Under the pieces are notes generated by a model that did not search any database, was not told the DNA's origin, and was given only the letters and a program-made list of their open reading frames with translations. A stretch of DNA of 64,000 bases, taken from contig NZ_CP157484.1 in assembly GCF_045348435.1 (NCBI RefSeq), positions 5,270,001 to 5,334,000 of the forward strand, given 5' to 3'. Each line of letters begins with the position of its first letter. Position 1 is the first letter of the stretch. The DNA comes from Alsobacter sp045348435 (lineage in GTDB: Bacteria > Pseudomonadota > Alphaproteobacteria > Rhizobiales > Beijerinckiaceae). A program made the position numbers and the translations under genes. Shown here piece after piece: positions 25,068-34,218 of this stretch.

Positions 25068-25855
25068 GAAGCGGCTCGCTCACCATCGAGAACGTGTCGC
25101 GGGTGTTTCCCGGCATGCATGGCGGCGCGCCCACCCGGGCGCTCGAGCCGACGAGCCTGTCGGTCGCCCCGAACGATTTCATCACCATCCTGGGCCCGTC
25201 GGGCTGCGGAAAATCCACGCTGCTGCGGATCGTGGCGGGGCTCGACGCGCCCACGACCGGGAGGGTGCTGCTGGATGGCCGCGCCGTGACCGGCCCGGGC
25301 GCCGACCGCGGCATGGTGTTCCAGAGCTACACGCTGTTTCCGTGGCTCAGCGTGGCCGAGAACATCGCCTTCGGGCTGAAGGAGCGCGGCGTGCCGGAGG
25401 CGGAGCGCCGCGCCGTGGTCGAGAGCTATATCGACAAGGTGGGCTTGCGGGGCTTCGAGCGGCACTGGCCGAAGCAGCTGTCCGGCGGCATGCAGCAGCG
25501 CACCGCCATCGCGCGCGCGCTCGCCAACGACCCGGAGATCCTGCTGCTGGACGAACCCTTCGGGGCGCTGGACAACCAGACCCGCGCGCTGATGCAGGAG
25601 CTGCTGCTCGGCATCTGGGAGCGGGAGCGCAAGACGGTGCTGTTCGTCACGCACGACATCGAGGAGGCGATCTTCATCGCCTCGCGCGTGCTGGTGATGA
25701 GCGCGCGCCCGGGCCGGGTGAAGGCCGACATCCGCGTCGACCTGCCCTATCCGCGACACTACACGGTGAAGACCAGTCCGGAATTCTCCGCCCTCAAGGC
25801 GCGCCTCACCGAGGAGATCCGCGCCGAGGCCGTGCTGGCCGCGACCGAGCGCTAA
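25064..25855 (+). CDS. ABC transporter ATP-binding protein, NitT/TauT-like, hut-linked
   Basis: A 263-residue ATPase with Walker A GPSGCGKST, the Q-loop (VFQSYTLFPWL), the signature LSGGMQQR, Walker B EILLLDEPFGALD and the switch histidine in VTHDIEEA. It powers the adjacent permease. GTG 25064 overlaps the permease stop and gives the natural N-terminus. Because the HMP-type ThiXY pair lacks its own ATPase, this protein is one local candidate that might serve both, but that is speculation. Confidence 0.92.
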   Translation: MRSGSLTIENVSRVFPGMHGGAPTRALEPTSLSVAPNDFITILGPSGCGKSTLLRIVAGLDAPTTGRVLLDGRAVTGPGADRGMVFQSYTLFPWLSVAENIAFGLKERGVPEAERRAVVESYIDKVGLRGFERHWPKQLSGGMQQRTAIARALANDPEILLLDEPFGALDNQTRALMQELLLGIWERERKTVLFVTHDIEEAIFIASRVLVMSARPGRVKADIRVDLPYPRHYTVKTSPEFSALKARLTEEIRAEAVLAATER

Positions 25856-25903
25856 TCACGTCCGGCCGAAGCCGGGCGGAGGCCTTCGGCGACGGCCAGT
25901 CGG

Positions 25904-26200
25904 TCAGCCGCAGGTGCGGACCCGGCGAACCCCGTACGGGCCGCGGGTCACGCGGGTGACGCAGCGACGATACGGGGCCGGTCCGACGAAGCGGGGACCG
26001 GGCCTGCCGGGGCCGCGCCACACGCAATTGCGGCCGTAGGCGCCGCACACCCAGCGGACGTCGCTCAGCATGCCGCCCGGCGCGGACTGCGCCACAGCGT
26101 TCGGCGCGGCCGGCGCGGCGTTCGCCGAGGGCGCGCCCATGCCGAATCCGGCGAGCGTCAGGGCGGCGGCGGCAGCGAGTGCGGAGAGGGTTGGCTTCAT
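25904..26200 (-). CDS. Small secreted protein of unknown function
   Basis: A 98-residue protein with a clear Sec signal (MKPTLSALAAAAALTLAGFG...SANAAPAAP). The mature part has paired cysteines (WVCGAYGRNCVWRGP, RRCVTRVTRGPYGVRRVRTCG) and a basic, Gly/Pro/Arg-rich composition. Similar short proteins with a WVCxxxxxCxWRP-like stretch are common in Hyphomicrobiales, but none has a known function to my knowledge. ATG 26200 is chosen for the signal peptide; the longer frame adds a non-hydrophobic leader. Confidence 0.7.
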   Translation of the reverse strand: MKPTLSALAAAAALTLAGFGMGAPSANAAPAAPNAVAQSAPGGMLSDVRWVCGAYGRNCVWRGPGRPGPRFVGPAPYRRCVTRVTRGPYGVRRVRTCG

Positions 26201-26286
26201 GTCGGGGCTCCAGCGAGGGGGGACCTGCCGAAATCGCCCAGAGCCGCCATCGTTCCCGCCCGGCCGAAGCCGAACCCTGCAGTCTT

Positions 26287-27078
26287 TCACCCCACCAGCG
26301 ACGACCGCACGCTCGCCGCCTGCTCCAGCAGCACGGGCAGGACGCTGTGCAGCAACTCGTCGCAGGAGACGCGGCCGGCCTGGGCGCTGACGTTCATCGC
26401 CGCCATCACATGGCCGCCGGAGCTGACGATCGGGACGGCGACCGAGCGCAGGCCGACCTCCAACTCCTCGTCGACGAGGCTGTAGCCCTGGCGACGGACG
26501 TCGTCGAGGATGCGCATCAGGGCGTCCAGGTCCGTCACCGTGCGGGGCGACATGGCCTTGCGGTCGGACGAGGCCAGGATCTCCCGCGCGCGGGCCGGCG
26601 TCTCGGCGGCGAGCAGGACGCGGCCCATCGACGTGCAGTAGGCCGGAAGCCGGCTCCCCACCGCCAGGCCGACCGACATGATGCGCTTGGTGGCGGCCCG
26701 GGCCACATAGACGATCTCCGGCCCGTCCAGCGTGGAGGCCGAGCAGCTCTCCCGCGTGCGTTCGCTCACCGTCTCGAGCGCGGGCTGCAGCACCCGCGCC
26801 ATCGGGGTCGAGGCCAGATAGGCGTAGCCGAGCGACAGGATTCGCGGCGTCAGCCGGAACTGCTTGCCGTCGCTGGCCACATAGCCCAGAGCCTGGAGGG
26901 TCAGGAGGGAGCGCCGCACGGTCGCGCGGGGGAGGGCAGTGGCCTTCGCCACCTCGGCCAGGGTCATGGATTCGCGGCCGGCGTCGAAGGCCCGGATCAC
27001 CGAGATTCCGCGCGCCAGGGCGCCCACATAAGAAGGATCGTCCTCGGCGATGCCCGCAGCCGGCGCGTCCATGGCCAC
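26287..27078 (-). CDS. pcaR: IclR-family regulator of protocatechuate genes (PcaR type)
   Basis: A 263-residue IclR-family regulator: N-terminal winged helix (TLAEVAKATALPRATVRRSLLTLQALGYV, residues ~37-70) and a C-terminal GAF-like effector domain with LPAYCTSMGRVLLA and RRQGYSLVDEELEVGLRSVAVPI. The strongest resemblance is to PcaR/PobR regulators of the beta-ketoadipate pathway, usually activated by beta-ketoadipate. It is divergent from the pca operon, with a palindrome between them that fits an IclR dimer site. Confidence 0.9.
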   Translation of the reverse strand: MAMDAPAAGIAEDDPSYVGALARGISVIRAFDAGRESMTLAEVAKATALPRATVRRSLLTLQALGYVASDGKQFRLTPRILSLGYAYLASTPMARVLQPALETVSERTRESCSASTLDGPEIVYVARAATKRIMSVGLAVGSRLPAYCTSMGRVLLAAETPARAREILASSDRKAMSPRTVTDLDALMRILDDVRRQGYSLVDEELEVGLRSVAVPIVSSGGHVMAAMNVSAQAGRVSCDELLHSVLPVLLEQAASVRSSLVG

Positions 27079-27140
27079 CCTCCCGCAGGCGGCCGAAACC
27101 GGCCGGCCCGCCTTGACGCCCCGCTGGCGCGAGGTCTAGA

Positions 27141-27178
27141 CTGTTCGCAATACGAATTTATGTTCGTAATGCGAACAG
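27141..27178. promoter_or_regulatory. Palindromic operator in the pcaR-pcaI intergenic region
   Basis: CTGTTCGCAATACGAA (27141-27156) and TTCGTAATGCGAACAG (27163-27178) form an inverted repeat matching at 15 of 16 positions around a 6-base spacer. Each arm also contains a shorter TTCG...CGAA dyad. The position, 35 bases before pcaI and 63 bases before pcaR, is that expected for a PcaR dimer or tetramer site controlling both genes. Confidence 0.82.
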
Positions 27179-27212
27179 GTCAAGCCTGTTTGAGGTCGAG
27201 GAGACGTCCCGG

Positions 27213-28061
27213 ATGGCGCGGTTCATGACGCTGCAGGATGCGGTGGCCGACTGCATTCGCGATGGCGACAAGGTCGCCATGGAGGGGTTCACCCACCTCA
27301 TCCCGCACGCGGCGGGTCACGAGACGATCCGCCAGGGCCGCAAGGGCCTGACGCTCTACCGCATGACGCCGGACCTGATCTACGACCAGATGATCGGCAT
27401 GGGCTGCGCCGAGAAGCTCGTCTTCTCCTGGGGCGGCAACCCCGGCGTGGGCTCGCTGCACCGGCTGCGCGACGCCGTCGAGAACGGCTGGCCGCACAGG
27501 CTCGCCATCGAGGAGCATTCGCACGCCGCCATGGCCAACGCCTATGAGGCCGGCGCGTCCAACCTGCCCTTCGCGATGTTCCGAGGCTATCTGGGCGTCG
27601 ACCTGCCCAGCGTGAACCCCAACATCAGGCGCGTGACCTGCCCGTTCACCGGCGAGGAGCTCGCCGCCGTCCCGGCGATCCGGCCGGACGTGGGCGTCAT
27701 CCACGCGCTGCGGGCCGACCGCGACGGCAACGTGCTGCTGGAAGGCATCACGGGCGTCCAGAAGGAGACCGTGCTGGCCTCGAAGCGCTCCATCGTGACC
27801 GTCGAGGAGGTCGTGGACGATCTCGGCGCCCACAACCGCAACGCCGTGGTGCTGCCGAGCTGGACCGTGACCGCCATCGCGGTCGTGCCGGGCGGCGCGC
27901 ATCCCTCCTACGCACAGGGCTACTACAAGCGCGACAACGCCTTCTACATCGCCTGGGACAAGATCGCGCGCGACCGCGACGCGTTCCTGGCCTGGATGAA
28001 GGAGAACGTGCTCGCCAAGGGGCCGGAGGCCTTCGCGGCCCACGCCCGCAAAGCCGCGTGA
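27213..28061 (+). CDS. pcaI: 3-oxoadipate CoA-transferase subunit A (CatI-like)
   Basis: A 282-residue alpha subunit of a family I CoA-transferase with the SVAxEGFTH-like VAMEGFTHLIPHAAGHE start. Its length matches CatI-type subunits (about 280 residues) rather than the shorter PcaI of pseudomonads (about 230). With subunit B it moves CoA from succinyl-CoA to 3-oxoadipate. It is the first gene of the pca operon, directly after the palindromic operator; GAGGAG precedes ATG 27213. Confidence 0.92.
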   Translation: MARFMTLQDAVADCIRDGDKVAMEGFTHLIPHAAGHETIRQGRKGLTLYRMTPDLIYDQMIGMGCAEKLVFSWGGNPGVGSLHRLRDAVENGWPHRLAIEEHSHAAMANAYEAGASNLPFAMFRGYLGVDLPSVNPNIRRVTCPFTGEELAAVPAIRPDVGVIHALRADRDGNVLLEGITGVQKETVLASKRSIVTVEEVVDDLGAHNRNAVVLPSWTVTAIAVVPGGAHPSYAQGYYKRDNAFYIAWDKIARDRDAFLAWMKENVLAKGPEAFAAHARKAA

Positions 28062-28072
28062 GGAGCGCAGCC

Positions 28073-28851
28073 ATGACCTCCACGGCCGACTTCACCCCGA
28101 CCGAGATGATGACCATCGCGGCCGCGCGCGCGCTCAAGAACGACGACGTCTGCTTCGTCGGCATCGGCGCGCCCTCGGCGGCCTGCAACCTCGCCCGGCT
28201 GACGCACGCGCCGCAGATCACGCTGATCTACGAGAGCGGCACGCTGGCGACGCGCCCCAACGTGCTGCCGCTCTCCATCGGCGACGGCGAGCTCTGCGAC
28301 ACGGCGCTCACCACCGTGTCGGTGCCGGAGATGTTCCGCTACTGGCTGCAGGGCGGGCGCATCACGGTCGGCTTTCTGGGCGGCGCCCAGATCGACCGCT
28401 TCGCCAACCTGAACACCACCGTGGTGGGGCCCTACGACGCCCCCAAGGTGCGCCTGCCCGGAGGCGGCGGCGCGCCCGAGATCGCGACGAATTGCGGCGA
28501 GATCTTCATCACCATGGCGCAATCGCCGCGTTCCTTCGTGGGTGAACTCGAATTCATCACCTCCATGGGGCATGGCCGCACCGGCCGCGAACGCCGCGCC
28601 ATGGGGGTGAAGACCAAGGGTCCGAGCCGGCTGATGACGGATCTGTGCGTGTTCGAGCCGGATCCCGAGACCAAGGAGATGACCGTGGCGTCGATCCATC
28701 CGGGCGTCACCCGCGAGCGCATCCAGGAGAACACGGGCTGGCCCGTGCGGTTCGCCGACGGCGTGACGCAGACGCCGGCTCCGACCGCCCAGGAGCTCGA
28801 GGTGTTGCGCGACATCCAGGCCCGCACCAAGAAGGCGCATGGAGGATCCAA

Positions 28852-28855
<4 letters not shown>
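28073..28855 (+). CDS. pcaJ: 3-oxoadipate CoA-transferase subunit B (CatJ-like)
   Basis: A 260-residue beta subunit. It has the CatJ-type FTPTEMMTIAAARALKNDDVCFVGIGAPS start and the YESGTLATRP segment that holds the family's catalytic-glutamate region. Partner of the upstream subunit A, 11 bases away. Its TGA overlaps the pcaF start by four bases, so the transferase and thiolase are translationally coupled. Confidence 0.92.
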
Positions 28856-30054
<1,199 letters not shown>

Positions 30055-30113
30055 ACGCGAAGTCCCCCGGCTGAGCGACCACCGAAGCCGAACGAGCAGC
30101 CAGGAGGACGGCC

Positions 30114-30824
30114 ATGGGCCTGATCTATCCCCGGGAGAGCGCGCTGGCGCATCCCTCCAACGCCTATGAGGGCTATCGCAGCACCGCCAAGCGGCACCCC
30201 AAGCGGCCGCTCGTGATCCTGCCGCACACGCTCTCGGAGGTCACCGGGCCGGTCTATGGCCACGAGATCGTGCGTCCCGAGGACGCCGACCTCACCCTCC
30301 AGCACGCCGGCGAGCCGCTGGGCGAACGCATCATCGTGTCCGGCCGCGTGCTGGACGAGGACGGGAGGCCCGTCCCCGATACGCTGCTGGAGGTCTGGCA
30401 GGCCAATGCGGCGGGGCGCTATGTCCATGTCGCCGACCAGCATCCGGCGCCGCTCGACCCCAATTTCTCGGGCGCGGGCCGGGTCGTGACGGACGCCGAA
30501 GGGCGCTACCGCTTCGTCACCATCAAGCCGGGCGCCTACCCCTGGCGCAACCACCACAACGCCTGGCGGCCGGCCCATATCCACTTCTCGCTGTTCGGGC
30601 CGTCCTACCTGTCGCGGCTCGTCACCCAGATGTATTTCCCGGGCGACCCTCTGTTCCCGTTCGACCCGATCTTCAACTCGGTGACGGACGAGAAGGCCCG
30701 CAATCGCATGATCTCGCGCTTCGACCTCGACACCACCCACCCCGAATGGGCGCTGGGCTTCGTGTTCGACATCGTCGTGCGAGGCCGCAACGCCACTCCC
30801 ATGGAGGAGCCGCACGATGACTGA
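30114..30824 (+). CDS. pcaH: Protocatechuate 3,4-dioxygenase beta subunit
   Basis: A 236-residue intradiol dioxygenase beta subunit, the chain that holds the non-haem Fe(III). The tyrosine and histidine ligands fall in GRYRFVTIKPGAYPWRNHHN and RPAHIHFSLFG. It opens protocatechuate to 3-carboxy-cis,cis-muconate with its partner PcaG, whose start overlaps the pcaH end by 8 bases. AGGAGG lies 7 bases before ATG 30114. Confidence 0.97.
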   Translation: MGLIYPRESALAHPSNAYEGYRSTAKRHPKRPLVILPHTLSEVTGPVYGHEIVRPEDADLTLQHAGEPLGERIIVSGRVLDEDGRPVPDTLLEVWQANAAGRYVHVADQHPAPLDPNFSGAGRVVTDAEGRYRFVTIKPGAYPWRNHHNAWRPAHIHFSLFGPSYLSRLVTQMYFPGDPLFPFDPIFNSVTDEKARNRMISRFDLDTTHPEWALGFVFDIVVRGRNATPMEEPHDD

Positions 30825-31410
30825 CGGCATCACCCCATCGCAGACGGTGGGTCCCTACTTCGCCTATTGCCTGACGCCGCAGGACTACAAGACGCGCGAG
30901 ATCTTCTCGTCCGACCTCACGGTCCCGGCGGTCGGCGGCCAGCGCATCCGCATCGTCGGGCGGGTGCTGGACGGCGACGGCGTGGGCGTCGGCGACGCCA
31001 TGATCGAGATCTGGCAGGCCGATCCCGAGGGCCGCTACGCTCACCCGGCCGACAGCCGGCCCAAGGGCAACACGGGCTTCGCGGGCTTCGGCCGCGCGCC
31101 CACGACGGCCGACGGCCTGTTCGCCTTCACGACCGTGAAGCCGGGCTCCGTCCCCGGCCCGGAGGGCAGGCCCCAGGCGCCCCACATCGCCGTCACGGTG
31201 TTCGCGCGCGGCATGCTCCACCACCTCTACACCCGGATCTATTTCGACGACGAGCCCGCCAACGCGCAGGACCCGATCCTCGCCCTCGTGCCCGACGCCG
31301 ACGCCCGCCAGACCCTGATCGCCCGCCGCCTGCCGGCGGAGCGCGAGCCCACCTACCGCTTCGACATCCGGCTCCAGGGCGAAGGCGAGACGGTGTTCTT
31401 CGAGGCCTGA
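30817..31410 (+). CDS. pcaG: Protocatechuate 3,4-dioxygenase alpha subunit
   Basis: A 197-residue alpha subunit with the TPSQTVGPYFAYCLT start, the DAMIEIWQADPEGRY core and FGRAPTTADGLFAFTTVKPG. The iron ligands are not all conserved in this chain, as is normal for PcaG. It forms the (alpha-beta) protomer with PcaH, with which it shares 8 bases of coding sequence. Confidence 0.96.
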   Translation: MTDGITPSQTVGPYFAYCLTPQDYKTREIFSSDLTVPAVGGQRIRIVGRVLDGDGVGVGDAMIEIWQADPEGRYAHPADSRPKGNTGFAGFGRAPTTADGLFAFTTVKPGSVPGPEGRPQAPHIAVTVFARGMLHHLYTRIYFDDEPANAQDPILALVPDADARQTLIARRLPAEREPTYRFDIRLQGEGETVFFEA

Positions 31411-31422
31411 GCGGCGATGCGC

Positions 31423-31448
31423 CCCCTCTCTCCCGGAGGTGAGAGGGG
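31423..31448. repeat. Short palindrome between pcaG and pcaB
   Basis: CCCCTCTC (31423-31430) and GAGAGGGG (31441-31448) form a perfect 8-bp stem with a 10-base loop inside the 108-base gap between pcaG and pcaB. There is no T-tract. It may be an intergenic palindromic repeat or an mRNA-processing hairpin that tunes expression within the operon. Confidence 0.45.
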
Positions 31449-31518
31449 AGCGTTGCGGAGGCGTTTCGGGCTCCAGCCCAGCGTGCCATGCTGCGTGACC
31501 AGACCGGACGCAACCTCG

Positions 31519-32883
31519 ATGACCTTCTCAGCCCTCGATTCCGCCCTCACGGGCCCGCTCTTCGCCACCGAACGGATGCGGGCGATCTTCTCGGACGAGG
31601 CGCGGCTCGCCGCGATGCTGCAGGCCGAGGCCGCCCTGGCGCGGGCGGAGGCGCGGTTCGGGCTCGCCCCGGAGGAGCTGGCGGCGGCCATCGCGGCGGT
31701 CGATCCGGCCAGCCTGGACCTGGAGGCGCTGGGCCGCGAGACCGCGCTGGCCGGGGCGCCGGCGATCCCCTTCGTCAAGGCGGTGCAGAAGCGCCTGCCC
31801 AAAGAGGTCGAAACAGCCTTTCACAAGGGCTCCACCACGCAGGACATCGCCGACACCGCGCTGGTCCTGCAGATGCGCGACGCCTTCGAGGCGCTGCGGG
31901 CCGACCTTGCCCCCACCCTGGCGGCCCTTTCCGCCCTGGCCCGGACGCACCGCGCGACGCCCTGCGTGGGCCGCACCTATGGGCAGCACGCCGCGCCGGT
32001 GAGCTTCGGCTTCAAGGCCGCGGTCTGGCTCGCCGGGATCGCGGACGTCGCCGGACGCCTGCCTGAGATCCGCTCCCGCACGCTGCTGGCCTCGCTCAGC
32101 GGCCCTGTCGGCACGCTGGCCGGCCTGCGCGAGCATGGCCCGGCCGTGCAGGACGCCTTCGCAGCGGAGCTTGGGCTGGGCGCGCCGCCCTTGTCGTGGC
32201 ACACGCGCCGCAGCGCCGTCGTGGAGGCCGGGACCTGGCTGGCGATGCTGATCGGCGCACTCGGCAAGATGGCCACGGACGTGGCCCATCTGGCCTCCAC
32301 CGAGGTCGGCGAGGCCGCCGAACCCTATGCGCCCGGCCGCGGCGGCTCGTCGGCCATGCCGCACAAGCGCAACCCCGTCTCGTGCACGGTGATCCTGGCG
32401 GCGGCCCAGGCCGCGCCCGGTCTCGCCTCGACGCTGCTCGCCGGCATGGCGGCCGCGCATGAGCGCCCGGCCGGAGCCTGGCACGCCGAATGGCACGCGC
32501 TGCCCCAGCTTTTCGGCCTCGCCTCCGGGGCGCTGGCGGAGGCGCGGCGTCTCGCCGAGGGGCTGGAGGTGGATCCCGCGCGCATGGCCCGCAACCTCGA
32601 CCTTACGCAGGGGCTGCTCTTCGCCGATGCGGTCGCGGCGGCGCTGACGCCGGCGCTCGGCCGCGCCAGGGCGCATTCCCTGGTCGAAGAGGCCGCCGGC
32701 GAGGTGCGCCGGAGCGGCAAGCCGCTGCGCGAGGTCGTCGAGGGCCTGCCGGACCTCCCGGCCGGTTTCGACCGGGTCAGCCTCGCCAGGGCCTTCGATC
32801 CGGGCCCGTCCGTCGAAGCCGCCGGCCGTTTCGTCGATCGCGCGCTCGCCAGCGTTCAGCCTGTGACGGACGCGCTCGCGTGA
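31519..32883 (+). CDS. pcaB: 3-carboxy-cis,cis-muconate cycloisomerase
   Basis: A 454-residue member of the fumarase/aspartase superfamily with the signature GGSSAMPHKRNP and the upstream KGSTTQDIADTAL and TYGQHAAPVSFG segments. It lactonises 3-carboxymuconate to 4-carboxymuconolactone. ATG 31519 gives the usual MTFSALDSALTGPLFATERM start; an in-frame upstream region codes through the palindrome and is unlikely to be translated. Confidence 0.96.
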   Translation: MTFSALDSALTGPLFATERMRAIFSDEARLAAMLQAEAALARAEARFGLAPEELAAAIAAVDPASLDLEALGRETALAGAPAIPFVKAVQKRLPKEVETAFHKGSTTQDIADTALVLQMRDAFEALRADLAPTLAALSALARTHRATPCVGRTYGQHAAPVSFGFKAAVWLAGIADVAGRLPEIRSRTLLASLSGPVGTLAGLREHGPAVQDAFAAELGLGAPPLSWHTRRSAVVEAGTWLAMLIGALGKMATDVAHLASTEVGEAAEPYAPGRGGSSAMPHKRNPVSCTVILAAAQAAPGLASTLLAGMAAAHERPAGAWHAEWHALPQLFGLASGALAEARRLAEGLEVDPARMARNLDLTQGLLFADAVAAALTPALGRARAHSLVEEAAGEVRRSGKPLREVVEGLPDLPAGFDRVSLARAFDPGPSVEAAGRFVDRALASVQPVTDALA

Positions 32884-32918
32884 CGCCCGTAGCCCCTCAT
32901 CCGACCTCGCTGCGCTCA

Positions 32919-32955
32919 GGCGCCCTCTCCCCGTTCCGGGGCGAAGGGGTGCGCC
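32919..32955. repeat. GC-rich hairpin between pcaB and pcaD/C
   Basis: An outer GGCGC (32919-32923) pairs with GCGCC (32951-32955), and an inner CCCCG-TTC-CGGGG stem (32929-32941) sits inside. The surrounding CCCCTCATCC...CTCTCCCC text resembles the short repeats dispersed in Hyphomicrobiales genomes. It lies in a 120-base gap inside the pca operon. Confidence 0.45.
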
Positions 32956-33003
32956 CGGCTGTTGGGCGGCGCCGACACCTCTCACCCTCTTGGAAACACC
33001 GCC

Positions 33004-34209
33004 ATGCCGCTGATCGACGTCAATGGAACGACCCTCTTCTATGACGAGACCGGCCCGCGCGAGGCCCCGCCGGTGGTGTTCTCCAACTCGCTCGGGACCA
33101 CCCTCGAAATGTGGGAGGCGCAGGCGCGCGCCTTCGCCGGTCGCTACCGCCTGATCCGCTACGATATGCGCGGCCATGGCCGTTCGCCCGCCGGCGACGG
33201 GCCGGTCACCATTGACACGCTGGGCGACGACCTCGCGGGTCTCATCGACGCGCTCGGGATCGGGAAGGCCCATGTGGTCGGCCTGTCGCTCGGCGGCATG
33301 ACGGCGCAGAACCTCGCGATCCGGAATCCCGCCAAGGTCGCGAGCCTCGTCCTGATGGCGACCGCGCCCGCGCTGCCGCCGCCCGAGACCTGGGAGACGC
33401 GCGCCGACACGGTGCTCCGCGAGGGCATGGCGGCCATCGCGGGGCCGCTGCTCGGCCGCTGGTTCACGCCCGCCTTCGCGCAGCGCGACCCGGCCCGGCT
33501 CGCCTTTTTCACCAAGATGGTGCACGCCATCGACCCGAAGGGCTACGCCGCCTGCTGCCGCGCCATCCGCGACATGGACCTGCGGCCGGGGCTCGGCTCG
33601 ATCACGGCGCCGACGCTGGTGATCGCCGGGGCCGACGATCCCGTCACGACGCCCGCCATGGGGCGGGAGCTCGCCGCCGCCATCCCGGGCGCGCGGCTCG
33701 AAACCATCGCCGACGCCGCGCATCTGCTCGCGGCCGAGCAGCCGGGCGACGTCAACGCGCTGCTGGGCGAGTTCCTCGCCGCGCAGGCCGGTCCGCCGGT
33801 CGCGCATGCGGGCTCAGCCTTCCAGCGCGGCCTCGCCAACCGCAAGGCGGTGCTGGGCGTCGACCATGTCCAGCGCTCCCTGGCCGGCGCGGGCCCCTTC
33901 GCCATGCCGTGGCAGGATTTCATCACCCGCGCCGCCTGGGGCGAGGTGTGGGGCGACGACACGCTGGCGTGGAAGACGCGCTCCTGCGTGACGCTCGCCA
34001 TGATGGTGGCGCTGCACCGCGAGGAGGAGTTCAAGCTCCATGTCCGCCCGGCGCTGAAGAACGGCGTGACGCTGGAGGAGCTGCGCTCGCTCCTGATCCA
34101 GACGGCCATCTACGCCGGCGTGCCGGCCGCCAACGCGGCGTTCCGCTGGGTCAGGGACGTGCTCGGGCCGGAGGTCGACGCCGTCGCGCCGTGGGAGGCG
34201 CAAGCCTGA
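33004..34209 (+). CDS. pcaDC: 3-oxoadipate enol-lactonase / 4-carboxymuconolactone decarboxylase fusion
   Basis: A 401-residue two-domain enzyme. Residues ~1-262 are an alpha/beta hydrolase (PcaD) with the nucleophile S95 in VGLSLGG, an acid in ADDP and a late histidine in DAAHLL. Residues ~273-395 are a carboxymuconolactone decarboxylase domain (PcaC) with WGEVWGDDTLAWKTRSCVTLAMMVAL. The fusion performs two consecutive steps after PcaB. A 10-15-residue linker (AAQAGPPVAHAGSA) joins the domains. ATG 33004 fits the PcaD N-terminus (MPLIDVNGTTLFYDETG). It is the last pca gene. Confidence 0.95.
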   Translation: MPLIDVNGTTLFYDETGPREAPPVVFSNSLGTTLEMWEAQARAFAGRYRLIRYDMRGHGRSPAGDGPVTIDTLGDDLAGLIDALGIGKAHVVGLSLGGMTAQNLAIRNPAKVASLVLMATAPALPPPETWETRADTVLREGMAAIAGPLLGRWFTPAFAQRDPARLAFFTKMVHAIDPKGYAACCRAIRDMDLRPGLGSITAPTLVIAGADDPVTTPAMGRELAAAIPGARLETIADAAHLLAAEQPGDVNALLGEFLAAQAGPPVAHAGSAFQRGLANRKAVLGVDHVQRSLAGAGPFAMPWQDFITRAAWGEVWGDDTLAWKTRSCVTLAMMVALHREEEFKLHVRPALKNGVTLEELRSLLIQTAIYAGVPAANAAFRWVRDVLGPEVDAVAPWEAQA

Positions 34210-34218
34210 GCGTCTGGC

